Shown in pieces: positions 54,646 to 63,420 of a stretch of DNA of 64,000 nucleotides (positions are counted from its first letter, which is position 1; each line of letters begins with the position of its first letter). The notes below the pieces were generated by a model, which searched no databases, had not been told where the DNA came from, and was given only the letters and a program-made list of their open reading frames with translations. This DNA comes from Sulfitobacter sp. SK012 (GTDB taxonomy: Bacteria; Pseudomonadota; Alphaproteobacteria; Rhodobacterales; Rhodobacteraceae): NCBI RefSeq assembly GCF_003352085.1, contig NZ_CP025804.1, positions 2,170,001-2,234,000 of the forward strand, read 5' to 3'. The position numbers were made by a program, and so were the translations under genes.

Positions 54646-56163
54646 ATGTCCAAGCAAACCCGTAGAGCATTTTTGATGGCATCCGCTGCGGCCGCATCTG
54701 TCGTGGGGTTGAGGCCAGCGGTAGGGCTTACACCGACGCGCCGCATGGATGAACTGATCAACGAAGATGCAACGGGGCTAGCAATTCGTTTGCGCGCCCG
54801 CGAGTTTACTCAATCGGAATTGGTCGAGACAATTATCCGTCGGATCGAAGTGATGAATCCGGCGCTGAACTTTATGACGAACTCGGCCTTTGATCGTGCC
54901 CGCGCGAAGGCCGATACGATCCCACTTGATGCGCCTTTTGCCGGTGTCCCAATCTTGATGAAGGATATGATCGACATTGGCGGCATGCCTCGTACGGACG
55001 GTTCTCGGTTGATGTTGAATAACGTTCCGGAGCGGAGCGTGGAGTATGTCGAAGCTGTGGAGCGGGCTGGCTTGAACATTCTTGGCCAGACAAACGTTCC
55101 AGAGATGGCCAGTTTTGTCATAACAAACAACGAAGTTTTTGGGGCCACCAGGAACCCTTGGAATCCGGATTATTCCGTTTTTTCATCTAGTGGAGGATCG
55201 GCTGTCGCAGTTGCCGCTGGCGTCGTGCCAATGGCGCATGGAACGGACGGCGCGGGTTCAAATCGGCTACCACCGTCTGCGACGGGGATATTCGGCATGA
55301 AGCCGAGCCGGCGCCGAATGCTGTCGGGCGAAGCTGGCGGCGGGCACGATGTGGCGAAAACAAACCAGATGCTGTCTCGCACAGTTCGCGACAGTGCCCT
55401 TGCTTTTTCTCTTACAGAAACTCAGGCAGGCGACCCGTTTGCTCCCGTGGGTTTTGTTGAGGGAGCATCAACTCGGCGTCTTAAAATTGGTCTGGTGGTA
55501 GATGACGGAAAGCTGATTTCAACGAATCCGGAGGTTTCTGATGCGCAGCGCAAGGCGGCACTTTTACTCGGGTCGCTTGGCCACGAAGTAGAAGAGACAG
55601 CGTGGCCCGTTGACGCGGATGCTATGGCCGATGCTTATGTGAAGTTCTTTGCTGGAAAGGTGGGGCCTCTAAAGCAAGCGGTTGAGGCGGCCTCAGGCAA
55701 ACCCCTTATGGAAGCTGGATTGCTGACGCCGTTGCTGGCCTCCAACATTGAGGCCTCAGCAGCCTATTCCTCCGAAGATATCGCTGCGGGCCGCGAATTC
55801 TTAGACAACCTGGTGCCTCTCTTCGACGGTGTCTTTCAACGCTATGATGTGCTTCTAGCACCGGTCGCCCCCGTTGTAGCACCGCCCTTGTATGAGCATA
55901 CGCCCGACGAGTTATGGACAGATGAATTGGCGCAGTACGCGGCAGCACGGTTGAAGTTTACGTCCCCGATTAACTTCGCCGGGTGCCCAGCCATGTCAGT
56001 GCCTCTATTTTGGAGTGCATCTCTTGGACTGCCCATTGGATCACATTTCATCGCGGCAGAAGGGCATGACCGACTGTTGTACGAGCTGGCTTATGAACTG
56101 GAAGACGCTCGCCCATGGAAGAACATTTGGGCACCGTTTTCGTTGAAATACGTGCCAGTCTAG
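54646..56163 (+). CDS. Tat-exported amidase (amidase signature family)
   Basis: 505 residues from ATG 54646 with AAGGAG upstream. A twin-arginine signal (KQTRRAFLMASAAAASVVG) targets it across the inner membrane. Amidase signature: catalytic Lys in ILMKDMIDIGG (about 106), the cis-Ser region SSGGSAVAVAAG, and the Ser nucleophile in GTDGAGSNRLPPSA (about 205). It cleaves an amide to acid and ammonia, matching the nitrilase nearby. The GGS core is slightly changed from the usual GGSSGG, so the specificity may differ. Confidence 0.88.
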   Translation: MSKQTRRAFLMASAAAASVVGLRPAVGLTPTRRMDELINEDATGLAIRLRAREFTQSELVETIIRRIEVMNPALNFMTNSAFDRARAKADTIPLDAPFAGVPILMKDMIDIGGMPRTDGSRLMLNNVPERSVEYVEAVERAGLNILGQTNVPEMASFVITNNEVFGATRNPWNPDYSVFSSSGGSAVAVAAGVVPMAHGTDGAGSNRLPPSATGIFGMKPSRRRMLSGEAGGGHDVAKTNQMLSRTVRDSALAFSLTETQAGDPFAPVGFVEGASTRRLKIGLVVDDGKLISTNPEVSDAQRKAALLLGSLGHEVEETAWPVDADAMADAYVKFFAGKVGPLKQAVEAASGKPLMEAGLLTPLLASNIEASAAYSSEDIAAGREFLDNLVPLFDGVFQRYDVLLAPVAPVVAPPLYEHTPDELWTDELAQYAAARLKFTSPINFAGCPAMSVPLFWSASLGLPIGSHFIAAEGHDRLLYELAYELEDARPWKNIWAPFSLKYVPV

Positions 56164-56198
56164 TTGGTTCTCTGTACCACTTACGATACGTTCCCTCC

Positions 56199-57341
56199 AT
56201 GAACTCACCTGATCATCAAGGGCCCAAAGTTCTCTTTGCGGCTTCAATGGTTTCTATGGTGCTCGGCTCGATACACGCATTTTCAGTTTTTTTGGAACCT
56301 CTCGAAACCACATTCAAATCTTCTCGTGGAACTGTCAGTCTTATTTACTCGTTTAGTTTGGTCTTCCTGACCATCTCGGTTCTGTTTGGCCCGGCGGTAT
56401 ATTCCCGCCTGCAGCCGGCCACGATTTACATCTGGGTCGCGTTCCTTGGTGCCATCGGGACCGGCCTTGCCGGTATCGCGACCGGGTTAGAAACCGTTTG
56501 GATTGGCTACAGTTTTATTTTTGGTATCGCCAACGGTTTAGGCTACGGATTTGGCCTCCAATTCGCGGCACGCGCAAACCCAGACCATGCAGGGTTCGCC
56601 ATGGGAGTGGTCACGGCAGCCTACGCCCTTGGAGCTGTCTTGGCTCCCTATGGATTTGAAGTCGCATTGGCGTACGGAGGTTTCTTTTTGGCTATGATCG
56701 CCCTTGGATCGGTTATCTTTTTTGTCGCCCTTGGTGCGGCTTTAATAGTATTAAGGAGCGGTGCGCAGTATTCTGACGCGCAAGCAAAACCAAAAACCTT
56801 CAACTTGCCGTTGGGCCGCATCGCCGCGATCTGGGTCGCATATGGCAGCGGTGTCGCCGCTGGGCTAATGGCCATTGGCCACGCAGCAGGCATTGCCGCA
56901 ACCGCGGGGTTTGCCGGTTGGGTGGCAACAGCAGTTATTGCGGGCTGCAATCTCGTCGGCAGCCTCCTTTCAGGATGGCTATCGGAGAAGGTTTCACATC
57001 GCAGGATCCTCACAGTTCTACCGCTTCTTGGCACAGCTGCACTACTGGCGCTTTCAGTGTTCCCTGGGCTCACGATAGCGCTTTTGGGCGTCGTCGGTTT
57101 CGCCTACGGAGGGACAATAGCAACATATCCAGCTGCTATTTCCGTTCTTTTCCCCGGCGAAGATGGCCCCATCGCCTATGGCCGAATATTCACGGCCTGG
57201 GGACTTGCTGGGTTACTTGCGCCTTGGCTCGCAGGCCAAATCTATGACTGGGATGGAAGTTATGTCCTGGCGCTGTGGGTGGCTGCAGGGCTGGGCATCA
57301 TTTCAGCAATTTCCGCGCAAAAGAGCATGCGACATAGCTGA
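56199..57341 (+). CDS. MFS transporter, OFA (oxalate/formate antiporter)-like
   Basis: 380 residues from ATG 56199 with twelve helices predicted. The N-terminal GSIHAFSVFLEPLETTFKSS and TVSLIYSFSLVFLTISVLFGP, plus GFGLQFAARANPDHAGFAMG, match OFA-type carriers of small carboxylates. It follows the amidase by 36 bp and probably exports or imports the acid of the nitrile/amide pathway. The ribosome site is poor. Confidence 0.82.
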   Translation: MNSPDHQGPKVLFAASMVSMVLGSIHAFSVFLEPLETTFKSSRGTVSLIYSFSLVFLTISVLFGPAVYSRLQPATIYIWVAFLGAIGTGLAGIATGLETVWIGYSFIFGIANGLGYGFGLQFAARANPDHAGFAMGVVTAAYALGAVLAPYGFEVALAYGGFFLAMIALGSVIFFVALGAALIVLRSGAQYSDAQAKPKTFNLPLGRIAAIWVAYGSGVAAGLMAIGHAAGIAATAGFAGWVATAVIAGCNLVGSLLSGWLSEKVSHRRILTVLPLLGTAALLALSVFPGLTIALLGVVGFAYGGTIATYPAAISVLFPGEDGPIAYGRIFTAWGLAGLLAPWLAGQIYDWDGSYVLALWVAAGLGIISAISAQKSMRHS

Positions 57342-57426
57342 GAACATTAGGCCCGAACGACAATGTGTATTGTCCCAATAGTCTTACGAGCGATCGTCGG
57401 CGATGTGATCGCTTCACTGCTGCCCG

Positions 57427-57975
57427 CTATTGCGATGTTTCGGGCAATGATTGCCCCGTGATGTAGGTGTATGAACCTCGCACCAAATGGAGCACAGCAT
57501 CCAGTTCGGCCTGCGTGGTAGGGGTGTAGATCATCACGAACCCTTCCCATCCTGCCCGTTGATCGGCCCAAGGATGGGCGATAGCCCAACCTGCTTGGAT
57601 CGCGGCGAGGGCCACGTCAGGATTCAATGAGGCGTGTAAGCTGCCATCCGGATGAATGTGTGCAAACTCTCGACCACCGACAATTTCATCCGGACGCGCG
57701 AGAGGTAGATCTTCTTCGAGCTGGAACCCAATGCCGCCCGGCATCGAGACACGTGTTGGTCCAAGACTAACGCCCGGAAATTGCGCCACGTAATTCAAAA
57801 GCGCTTCGGTGAGTTCTGGGACCGCATCAACACCGATCTGTACGTGGGGCACACCATCCGTGGTTTGGGGTATTGGCGTTGTGCGGATCGGTAGAGTTTC
57901 AGCATGTGACAACGTCGCAGACACCGCCAACAATGACAGCAGGCCATAACATGAAAGGTTCGGCAACGATGGCAT
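57427..57975 (-). CDS. Exported protein with luciferase-like DUF5519 domain
   Basis: 182 residues. Signal peptide at residues 1-25 (GLLSLLAVSATLSHA). The mature part has GPTRVSMPGGIGFQLEEDL, GREFAHIHPDGSLHASLNP and GWAIAHPWADQRAGWEGFVM, which match the domain named luciferase domain (PF17648), despite no link to light. The His-rich core suggests a metal or cofactor site. Function unknown. It is convergent with the MFS gene. Confidence 0.72.
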   Translation of the reverse strand: MPSLPNLSCYGLLSLLAVSATLSHAETLPIRTTPIPQTTDGVPHVQIGVDAVPELTEALLNYVAQFPGVSLGPTRVSMPGGIGFQLEEDLPLARPDEIVGGREFAHIHPDGSLHASLNPDVALAAIQAGWAIAHPWADQRAGWEGFVMIYTPTTQAELDAVLHLVRGSYTYITGQSLPETSQ

Positions 57976-58412
57976 GTCTCACTCCCATTTGAACTTGTTT
58001 CGGGTCAAGAAAGTCAGGCACCTTCCAGTCAGTTTTGTTGGAAGAGGATTTATCGAAGGATATCGATCGCCCCATGTGGACTCAAGCGGAGAGAGCAACT
58101 CATCTCTATGAACTGCAAATGCGCTCCCTCTGAAAACCATGACGAAGGTGTTGGGAACTAGCCTTGCATAGTATCGCGCATCAAAATCTGTACACTCAGT
58201 AACTTCGTTTGTTCCAGTCGTAGGAAACGGTGGTTCAAATGGAAATGTGGCCCTTACTATTAGGATGTCGATGCTAATTAGGCCCGCAAGAGGCGCTCCT
58301 ATTGATCTATTGTGGTTTGCTTTAGTGTCTTTTGGGGTTGATGCCACCGCCCTAGTAGATAAATTATACACGCCCACTAATCGGCATGATTTCCAAATAG
58401 GACTTTACCACT
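57976..58412. other. Intergenic region without a supported gene
   Basis: About 440 bases. A minus-strand frame of 132 residues (57979-58377) has no domain and poor composition. The AT-rich end near 58330-58380 probably holds the promoter of the next gene. Confidence 0.4.
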
Positions 58413-58919
58413 ATGCTCAGAATAAAACAGATTGCCACCGCAGCAATCGTGACCGCCGCGCTCACCACTGGCGCGAGCGCTGAAACCTACGAAAAATACG
58501 GTGAAGTTGAGGGCTGGAAAGTCTTCGTTGATCAAGAGAAAAAATCTTGCCTGATTGAAGCCGTGGATGCCTTTGAAAACGTTGTTCAGATGGGCCTGAC
58601 TGCAGACCGTAGCATCGGTTATCTCGGCGTTTTCACCAAAGCTGACACCAATATCAAAAAAGGTGACACAGAAGGTGTAGCGATCCTCATCGGTGAGAAT
58701 ATCTACCTTGGTGAAGTGACTGGGATGCGCGGCAACATCACAAAGGGCTACTCCGGTGGATATGTCCTCAGCGACAGCCCCATGTTCGTGAAAGACATCG
58801 AGCAGCAATACGAGATGGTCGTATTCCCAGAGACAGAGTACTCTTTTGTCGTTGATCTGGCTGGCACAAAAAAGGCCATCGAAATGGCCCGTGAGTGCAA
58901 CGACAAGCAGATCAACTAA
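58413..58919 (+). CDS. Exported hypothetical protein
   Basis: 168 residues with a clear signal peptide (IATAAIVTAALTTGASA, cleavage after ASA). The mature part is acidic and beta-rich (YGEVEGWKVFVDQEKKSCLIEA, GVFTKADTNIKKGDTEGVAILIG). It has two Cys (CLIEA and ARECND) that may pair. No domain is certain, though resemblance to invasion-associated locus B-type proteins is possible. A terminator follows, so it is a single-gene unit. Confidence 0.75.
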   Translation: MLRIKQIATAAIVTAALTTGASAETYEKYGEVEGWKVFVDQEKKSCLIEAVDAFENVVQMGLTADRSIGYLGVFTKADTNIKKGDTEGVAILIGENIYLGEVTGMRGNITKGYSGGYVLSDSPMFVKDIEQQYEMVVFPETEYSFVVDLAGTKKAIEMARECNDKQIN

Positions 58920-58956
58920 GACGAAGCATGGACGCTTACCGTCCATTGCGAATAAC

Positions 58957-58986
58957 AAGGTTCCGCCCATGGCGGGGCCTTTTTTT
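58957..58986 (+). terminator. Rho-independent terminator
   Basis: AAGGTTCCGCC (58957-58967) pairs over 11 positions (two GU) with GGCGGGGCCTT (58971-58981) around CAT, then a T run to 58986. It ends the exported-protein gene. Confidence 0.9.
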
Positions 58987-59172
58987 GTGCCTCCAAAACC
59001 CAATCGATTATAAAGACTGCAAAGTGTTTGAGTTGGCCGATCTCGCCTAATTCGGTTGTCGGCAAGCCCATTGAGAGTGCCTGGTCGCAAGTGAACATCG
59101 ACGGACAATCAGTTCCTAGCATTGATTCAATATTTGCTCGCTGTCCGGTGGGCCGCAGACCAACACACCAAG

Positions 59173-59604
59173 TCAGGTGTTCAAGTTACCGCGCACGTTT
59201 TTCGACACCACAAGCCACCACGCAAGCAGCGGAAAGCCGATCAACTCCAGAGAAATGGATGGGGCAATTGCCGCGCTGAATATTGCGCCGCTGTCCATGC
59301 CGCTCAGTCGGAAAAGGCCGGCAATCGCGATCATCGCAGACAGAATGATCAATGTTGGGCGGAACGTTCTCAGTGCAAAACCCCCAATCAGGAACGTCGC
59401 ACCAACACCGAACCAGATACCGCCAATAAACCTTATGTGGCTATCTTGTGTGTGAAATATTGCAGCATCTGTGATTGCGACAAAATCTCTTGTTGTTTGC
59501 CAGCCAAGTGTTCTGATCCCACCTAGACCAACATTCAATCCCAGAAAGATGATGGCAACGCCAACAATCACAACAACCAGATTCAGTAGATTGATCTTTT
59601 TCAT
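59173..59604 (-). CDS. DUF4345 membrane protein
   Basis: 143 residues with four hydrophobic helices. KINLLNLVVVIVGVAIIFLG, GIWFGVGATFLIGGF and LELIGFPLLAWW match the DUF4345 pattern. Function unknown. It is divergent from a TetR gene 128 bp away, which probably regulates it. Confidence 0.78.
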   Translation of the reverse strand: MKKINLLNLVVVIVGVAIIFLGLNVGLGGIRTLGWQTTRDFVAITDAAIFHTQDSHIRFIGGIWFGVGATFLIGGFALRTFRPTLIILSAMIAIAGLFRLSGMDSGAIFSAAIAPSISLELIGFPLLAWWLVVSKNVRGNLNT

Positions 59605-59672
59605 TTCTGTGTTCCTTGAGTTAGTTTGTTTAGGTATTTGTATTAAGTGTTGCGCGTGCCATATTAATGCTG

Positions 59673-59688
59673 CCTTGACATTGCAAGG
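59673..59688. promoter_or_regulatory. Possible TetR operator
   Basis: A short inverted repeat CCTTG-acattg-CAAGG lies between the divergent DUF4345 and TetR genes, overlapping a TTGACA. The arms are only five bases, so this is a weak candidate. Confidence 0.35.
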
Positions 59689-59732
59689 ATTATTTGTGAC
59701 GTGTTCTAAATTATTCTTGGAGAAACAAACCC

Positions 59733-60347
59733 ATGGCTAAAACCGCCGGTAGACCACCCCGCAGCGAGAGAGATATCTCGGCGTACAGATCCAAGATCGC
59801 AAAGCAAGCACTCGTGATCTACCGCGCAGAAGGTTTCGAAGCGGTTTCGATGCGCCGCCTTGCCAAGGAGGTTGGTTGCGCCCCGATGACGATTTACGCT
59901 CATTTTGAGGGAAAACAGGACATTCTGCGATATCTTTGGGCTGACGTTCTTGCGGGTATGTCCGACGAAATTCAGGAAAAACTTAAACCAATTGTTGCCC
60001 CGGTTGAGCGTTTGCAAATGGCTGCGCAGACCTTTGTATCCTATTGGATCGATCACCCTGATCATTTTCGGCTCGTTTTTATGTCGAACAACGTATCGCG
60101 GTCAGATGTCAGCACGTTCGTTCAGGAAGATAAAACTTTGATGCATTTTAAGATGTTCTCAGATTTGGTGCGGGCTGTTACTCAAGGTGACCACGACGTC
60201 AAAACAAGTTCTGACACACTCATTTCTGGAATGATCGGCATTGCGCTTTGTATTAATACGGTACGTGATTATCCTTGGGCGGACGCGGCGATGATGACTG
60301 ACCAACTGCTCAAGAACATTGTGTCACCAATCGATGACGCGACTTGA
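59733..60347 (+). CDS. TetR-family regulator
   Basis: 204 residues. The N-terminal HTH includes AVSMRRLAKEVGCAPMTIYAHFEGKQDIL, typical of TetR, and the ligand domain follows. It lies head-to-head with the DUF4345 gene and its stop is only two bases before the LysR stop on the other strand. The inducer is unknown. Confidence 0.88.
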   Translation: MAKTAGRPPRSERDISAYRSKIAKQALVIYRAEGFEAVSMRRLAKEVGCAPMTIYAHFEGKQDILRYLWADVLAGMSDEIQEKLKPIVAPVERLQMAAQTFVSYWIDHPDHFRLVFMSNNVSRSDVSTFVQEDKTLMHFKMFSDLVRAVTQGDHDVKTSSDTLISGMIGIALCINTVRDYPWADAAMMTDQLLKNIVSPIDDAT

Positions 60348-60349
60348 CG

Positions 60350-61240
60350 TCAGCCTCTACGCAGCTCCTCAGCCAGAAAATCATAGACTCGGCGAATGCG
60401 ACGGCTGGTTGTGAGTTCACGGTGTGAGACCAGCCAGATCGGAAAAACGAGCGGTTCGAGATCAGGGAGAACGCGGCGTACGATGGGGTCTGTGTCGCCG
60501 ATGTGGGCGTCGAGGATACCAATAGCTGCGCCGTGGCGCACAAGTTCCCACATGACCAGATAGCTTTCGGTCAAAAGCGGGAAATTCGCATCGGTCAAGC
60601 CAAGCCCAAGCGTGTTGAGCCCTTTGAGCATCATGCCACCATGATCTAAGTTCACGAATTCAGCGTGACGCAGATCAGAGGGCTTCGTTGGGTTGCCGAT
60701 CTTTGTGATATAATCTGGCGTTGCATAGAGCGCCGCACCCGCGTCACCGATCTTCTTGGCGATCAAGTCAGGTTCGGTGGGTCGGAAGTTGCGGATCGCG
60801 ATATCAGCCTCGCGGCGGCGCAGGTCGCTTGCATGATTGGCGACGACAATCTCGACCTGAATGCCGGGCTCTAAGAGGCGTAACTTAGCGATAATCGGGG
60901 GCAACAACACAGCGGCATAGGTCTCGCTTGCTGAAATGCAGATCGACCCTTCTAGCGCTTGCGACTGACCTAGAGCAGTCATCGAGACACGGCCTGCTGC
61001 CTCTCCCATATCGCGGACATGGTCCAGCAGTTCCAGCCCACTTGGCGTGAGCGTTAGGCCGCGGCCAACGCGCTCAAACAATACGATGCCCAACTCTTGT
61101 TCTAGGCCATCAACCTGCCGGCCCAGGGTCGGTTGGGCCATACCCAATGCGCGCGCCGCCGCTGACAGCGATCCTTCTTCAGCGGTGACCAAGAAAGCCC
61201 GCGCCTTATTCCAATCAAATTTTACTGAGCGCCAATCCAT
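60350..61240 (-). CDS. LysR-family regulator
   Basis: 296 residues from ATG 61240 (ATG 61252 also possible). The HTH reads FLVTAEEGSLSAAARALGMAQPTLGRQVDGLEQELG. The periplasmic-binding-like effector domain follows (about 95-290). It is divergent from the NAD(P)-binding reductase gene, its likely target, with a palindrome over its own start. Confidence 0.88.
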   Translation of the reverse strand: MDWRSVKFDWNKARAFLVTAEEGSLSAAARALGMAQPTLGRQVDGLEQELGIVLFERVGRGLTLTPSGLELLDHVRDMGEAAGRVSMTALGQSQALEGSICISASETYAAVLLPPIIAKLRLLEPGIQVEIVVANHASDLRRREADIAIRNFRPTEPDLIAKKIGDAGAALYATPDYITKIGNPTKPSDLRHAEFVNLDHGGMMLKGLNTLGLGLTDANFPLLTESYLVMWELVRHGAAIGILDAHIGDTDPIVRRVLPDLEPLVFPIWLVSHRELTTSRRIRRVYDFLAEELRRG

Positions 61241-61252
61241 GCATATATGCAT
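61239..61252. promoter_or_regulatory. 14-bp palindrome over the LysR start
   Basis: ATGCATATATGCAT is perfectly self-complementary and includes both possible start codons of the LysR gene. It may be an autoregulatory site or promoter element. LysR boxes usually look like T-N11-A, which also fits around it. Confidence 0.5.
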
Positions 61253-61356
61253 ATCAAATCACAGGACTTGGTCAATTCGCATATTTCGACAAGTTCTCTA
61301 AACCGAAGGCAGTATTGCACAGTTAACAAATTGAACCCAAATGGATTGGACCAAAT

Positions 61357-62085
61357 ATGACAACTCTCATCGTTGGAGCAAGCGGAGCAACAGGGCGTTT
61401 ACTTGTGGAAGAATTATTGAACCGTGGCCAAACGGTGAAGATCGTCGTTCGATCACTTGATAGCCTGCCTAAGGCAATAAAAACCCACGCCAACTTGGTT
61501 GTGATTGAGGCGAGTATTTTGGACATTAGCGACGCCGAGATGGCCAGACATGTTCGAGGATGTCACGCGGTGGTATCATGTTTGGGACACAACCTAACCT
61601 TCCGAGGATTATTCGGAGGCCCCCACAGGCTCGTCGCTGATGCAACTCGCCGCTTATGCGACGCCATCCGGGCGAACGAACCGGCGGGACCCATTAAATT
61701 TATCCTGATGAACACGACAGGCAATAGCAACCGCGACCTAAACGAGCGCATATCCCTTGCGCAAAAATGTGTCATTGGCCTGTTACGAGTGCTGTTACCT
61801 CCGCATTTGGACAACGAAAAAGCGGCTGATTACCTGCGTATCAACGTCGGCCAAAACGATCCGGCAATTGAATGGGCTGCAGTGCGGCCTGACGGGCTTA
61901 CCGATGACACCGAAGTTTCGGAATACAAGATTCACACTTCGCCAACTCGAAGCGCAATTTTTGATGCCGGGACTACCAGCCGCATCAACGTTGCACATTT
62001 TATGGCAAAGCTAATCAGTGCAGATATCACGTGGGGCAAGTGGCAGGGCAAGATGCCAGTAATCTATAACGCAGCATCCGCCTGA
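61357..62085 (+). CDS. NAD(P)-binding NmrA/SDR-like oxidoreductase
   Basis: 242 residues. The Rossmann motif GASGATGRLL at residues 7-16 and VRPDGLTDD later are typical of extended or atypical SDR proteins of the NmrA group. The YxxxK active pair is not obvious, so it may bind nucleotide as a sensor rather than an enzyme. Divergent from the LysR gene. Confidence 0.82.
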   Translation: MTTLIVGASGATGRLLVEELLNRGQTVKIVVRSLDSLPKAIKTHANLVVIEASILDISDAEMARHVRGCHAVVSCLGHNLTFRGLFGGPHRLVADATRRLCDAIRANEPAGPIKFILMNTTGNSNRDLNERISLAQKCVIGLLRVLLPPHLDNEKAADYLRINVGQNDPAIEWAAVRPDGLTDDTEVSEYKIHTSPTRSAIFDAGTTSRINVAHFMAKLISADITWGKWQGKMPVIYNAASA

Positions 62086-62281
62086 TGGCGTGACTTAAGC
62101 GTAGCCATGACCTATCTGCTGAACTTGGCTGAGCGGCCTCGGTGTCTTTATGGTTGGCGGCCCTTTGAGAACAATTGTCCGCACCTTGTGGGAGGTGCCC
62201 AACAGTTCATTGAATTCCAGTCGAAGTCGCGCCAACCGACTAAAAACTTCCAAATATCTTTTAAAACAATGGAAATATCAG

Positions 62282-62659
62282 ATGCTAAAGGCTCTATTTT
62301 CTACGATATTTGCTGCAATAATTCTATCTGCTTGCAGTGAGCCAACCGCCAAACAGCCGCTGCAAACGGATGTACCAGCAAACCGCGCGTACCAACAAAA
62401 TCTGACAGAATGTCGAATTTTTGCAACAGAAATGCCGACGGAAGAACAGCGGATGAGAATTTTGAAGGGCTCTGCCAAAGGCGGAATTCTCGGAGCGGTC
62501 GTCGCCGATCAGGGCTATAGTCGGGCAGGAGCGGCGGCCATCGGTGCCGTACTTGTTGGAGGCGCCTCCGCAGCGGCCCACAAACGTGAGCTGAAGAAAC
62601 AGCAGACAGAATTCGTGAGCCATTGCATGATCTCGCGAGGCCAGACCCTTGTGGAATAA
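62282..62659 (+). CDS. Small lipoprotein with glycine-zipper-like stretch
   Basis: 125 residues from ATG 62282, with GGAA upstream. It has a lipobox ILSAC with Cys near 18, then GGILGAVVADQGYSRAGAAAIGAVLVGGASAA, a Gly/Ala-rich hydrophobic segment like a glycine zipper. Two Cys follow (ECRIF and HCMIS). It is probably an outer-membrane lipoprotein. Function unknown. Confidence 0.7.
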   Translation: MLKALFSTIFAAIILSACSEPTAKQPLQTDVPANRAYQQNLTECRIFATEMPTEEQRMRILKGSAKGGILGAVVADQGYSRAGAAAIGAVLVGGASAAAHKRELKKQQTEFVSHCMISRGQTLVE

Positions 62660-62793
62660 TTTCTGTTTGAATGCGAAAGAGGCCGCCATTGTCAGCAGAT
62701 TGCACACCTTAAAGGGCGGTTAGTAAAATTTCGAAAGATGGGAGCCAACGGCTTTTTGAAAAAGTGGATTCTAGAGGGAGCTCCAGCAAGTAT

Positions 62794-63342
62794 CTACCGG
62801 GCATAAGCATGCGCCCTTTTGAACGTCCAAAAGATTGCGCCAAGCAAGACAGTCAGCACAGCACCCGTCGTTAGACCGGATTTCACAATGGAAGCGACAC
62901 TTGCCGCAAGGACTGTGTTTGCTGATGTTTCTGGCCAACTCAAGATCATAAGGCAGATACCTGTATTCTCTATGTAATCGGCGCTAGCTGCGCCAATCGA
63001 AAACCAAATTCCAATCTGAATGAGCCTGCGATCTATGCCCCGAGATCCGAGCCAATTGAGCAAGGACACTAAGGTCAGAGCCATAAGCGCGGGATACATA
63101 AGATCGAGCGGAATTTGTCGAGCGAGGTAATACCGCCTCCCGCTGGGCCCTAGGGCAGAGAGCAGAGAATTCGCCTGTTCATCGGAATACCCGCCGGGGC
63201 GCATGTCGAAAGGGCGAAGACCGGACAGTACCTCGATATGCGCTAGCGTGACAAAAATCATCAGCAGGTAAATTGCGCTGGCAGCGAAACCAAAGAGTGC
63301 CGCTTGCCGCCCGTACTGCTTCGTTGCTATCGTTATTTTCAT
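62794..63342 (-). CDS. Hypothetical integral membrane protein
   Basis: 182 residues from ATG 63342 with AAGGAG upstream. Four to five hydrophobic helices are seen (LFGFAASAIYLLMIFVTLAH, YPALMALTLVSLLNWLG, AVLTVLLGAIFWTF). No family is certain. It is divergent from the Crp-like gene, which may regulate it. Confidence 0.7.
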   Translation of the reverse strand: MKITIATKQYGRQAALFGFAASAIYLLMIFVTLAHIEVLSGLRPFDMRPGGYSDEQANSLLSALGPSGRRYYLARQIPLDLMYPALMALTLVSLLNWLGSRGIDRRLIQIGIWFSIGAASADYIENTGICLMILSWPETSANTVLAASVASIVKSGLTTGAVLTVLLGAIFWTFKRAHAYAR

Positions 63343-63420
63343 TGGTCGTCTCCTTACCGTTAGCACCGTCGTACTGAACGCGCGCCAAACTGGCATTATC
63401 GTTTGATAAGGAATTCGCGA

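Noticed and set aside
57979..58377. 132-residue minus-strand frame
   Set aside because: No domain, and composition not protein-like; adjacent DUF5519 gene ends before it.
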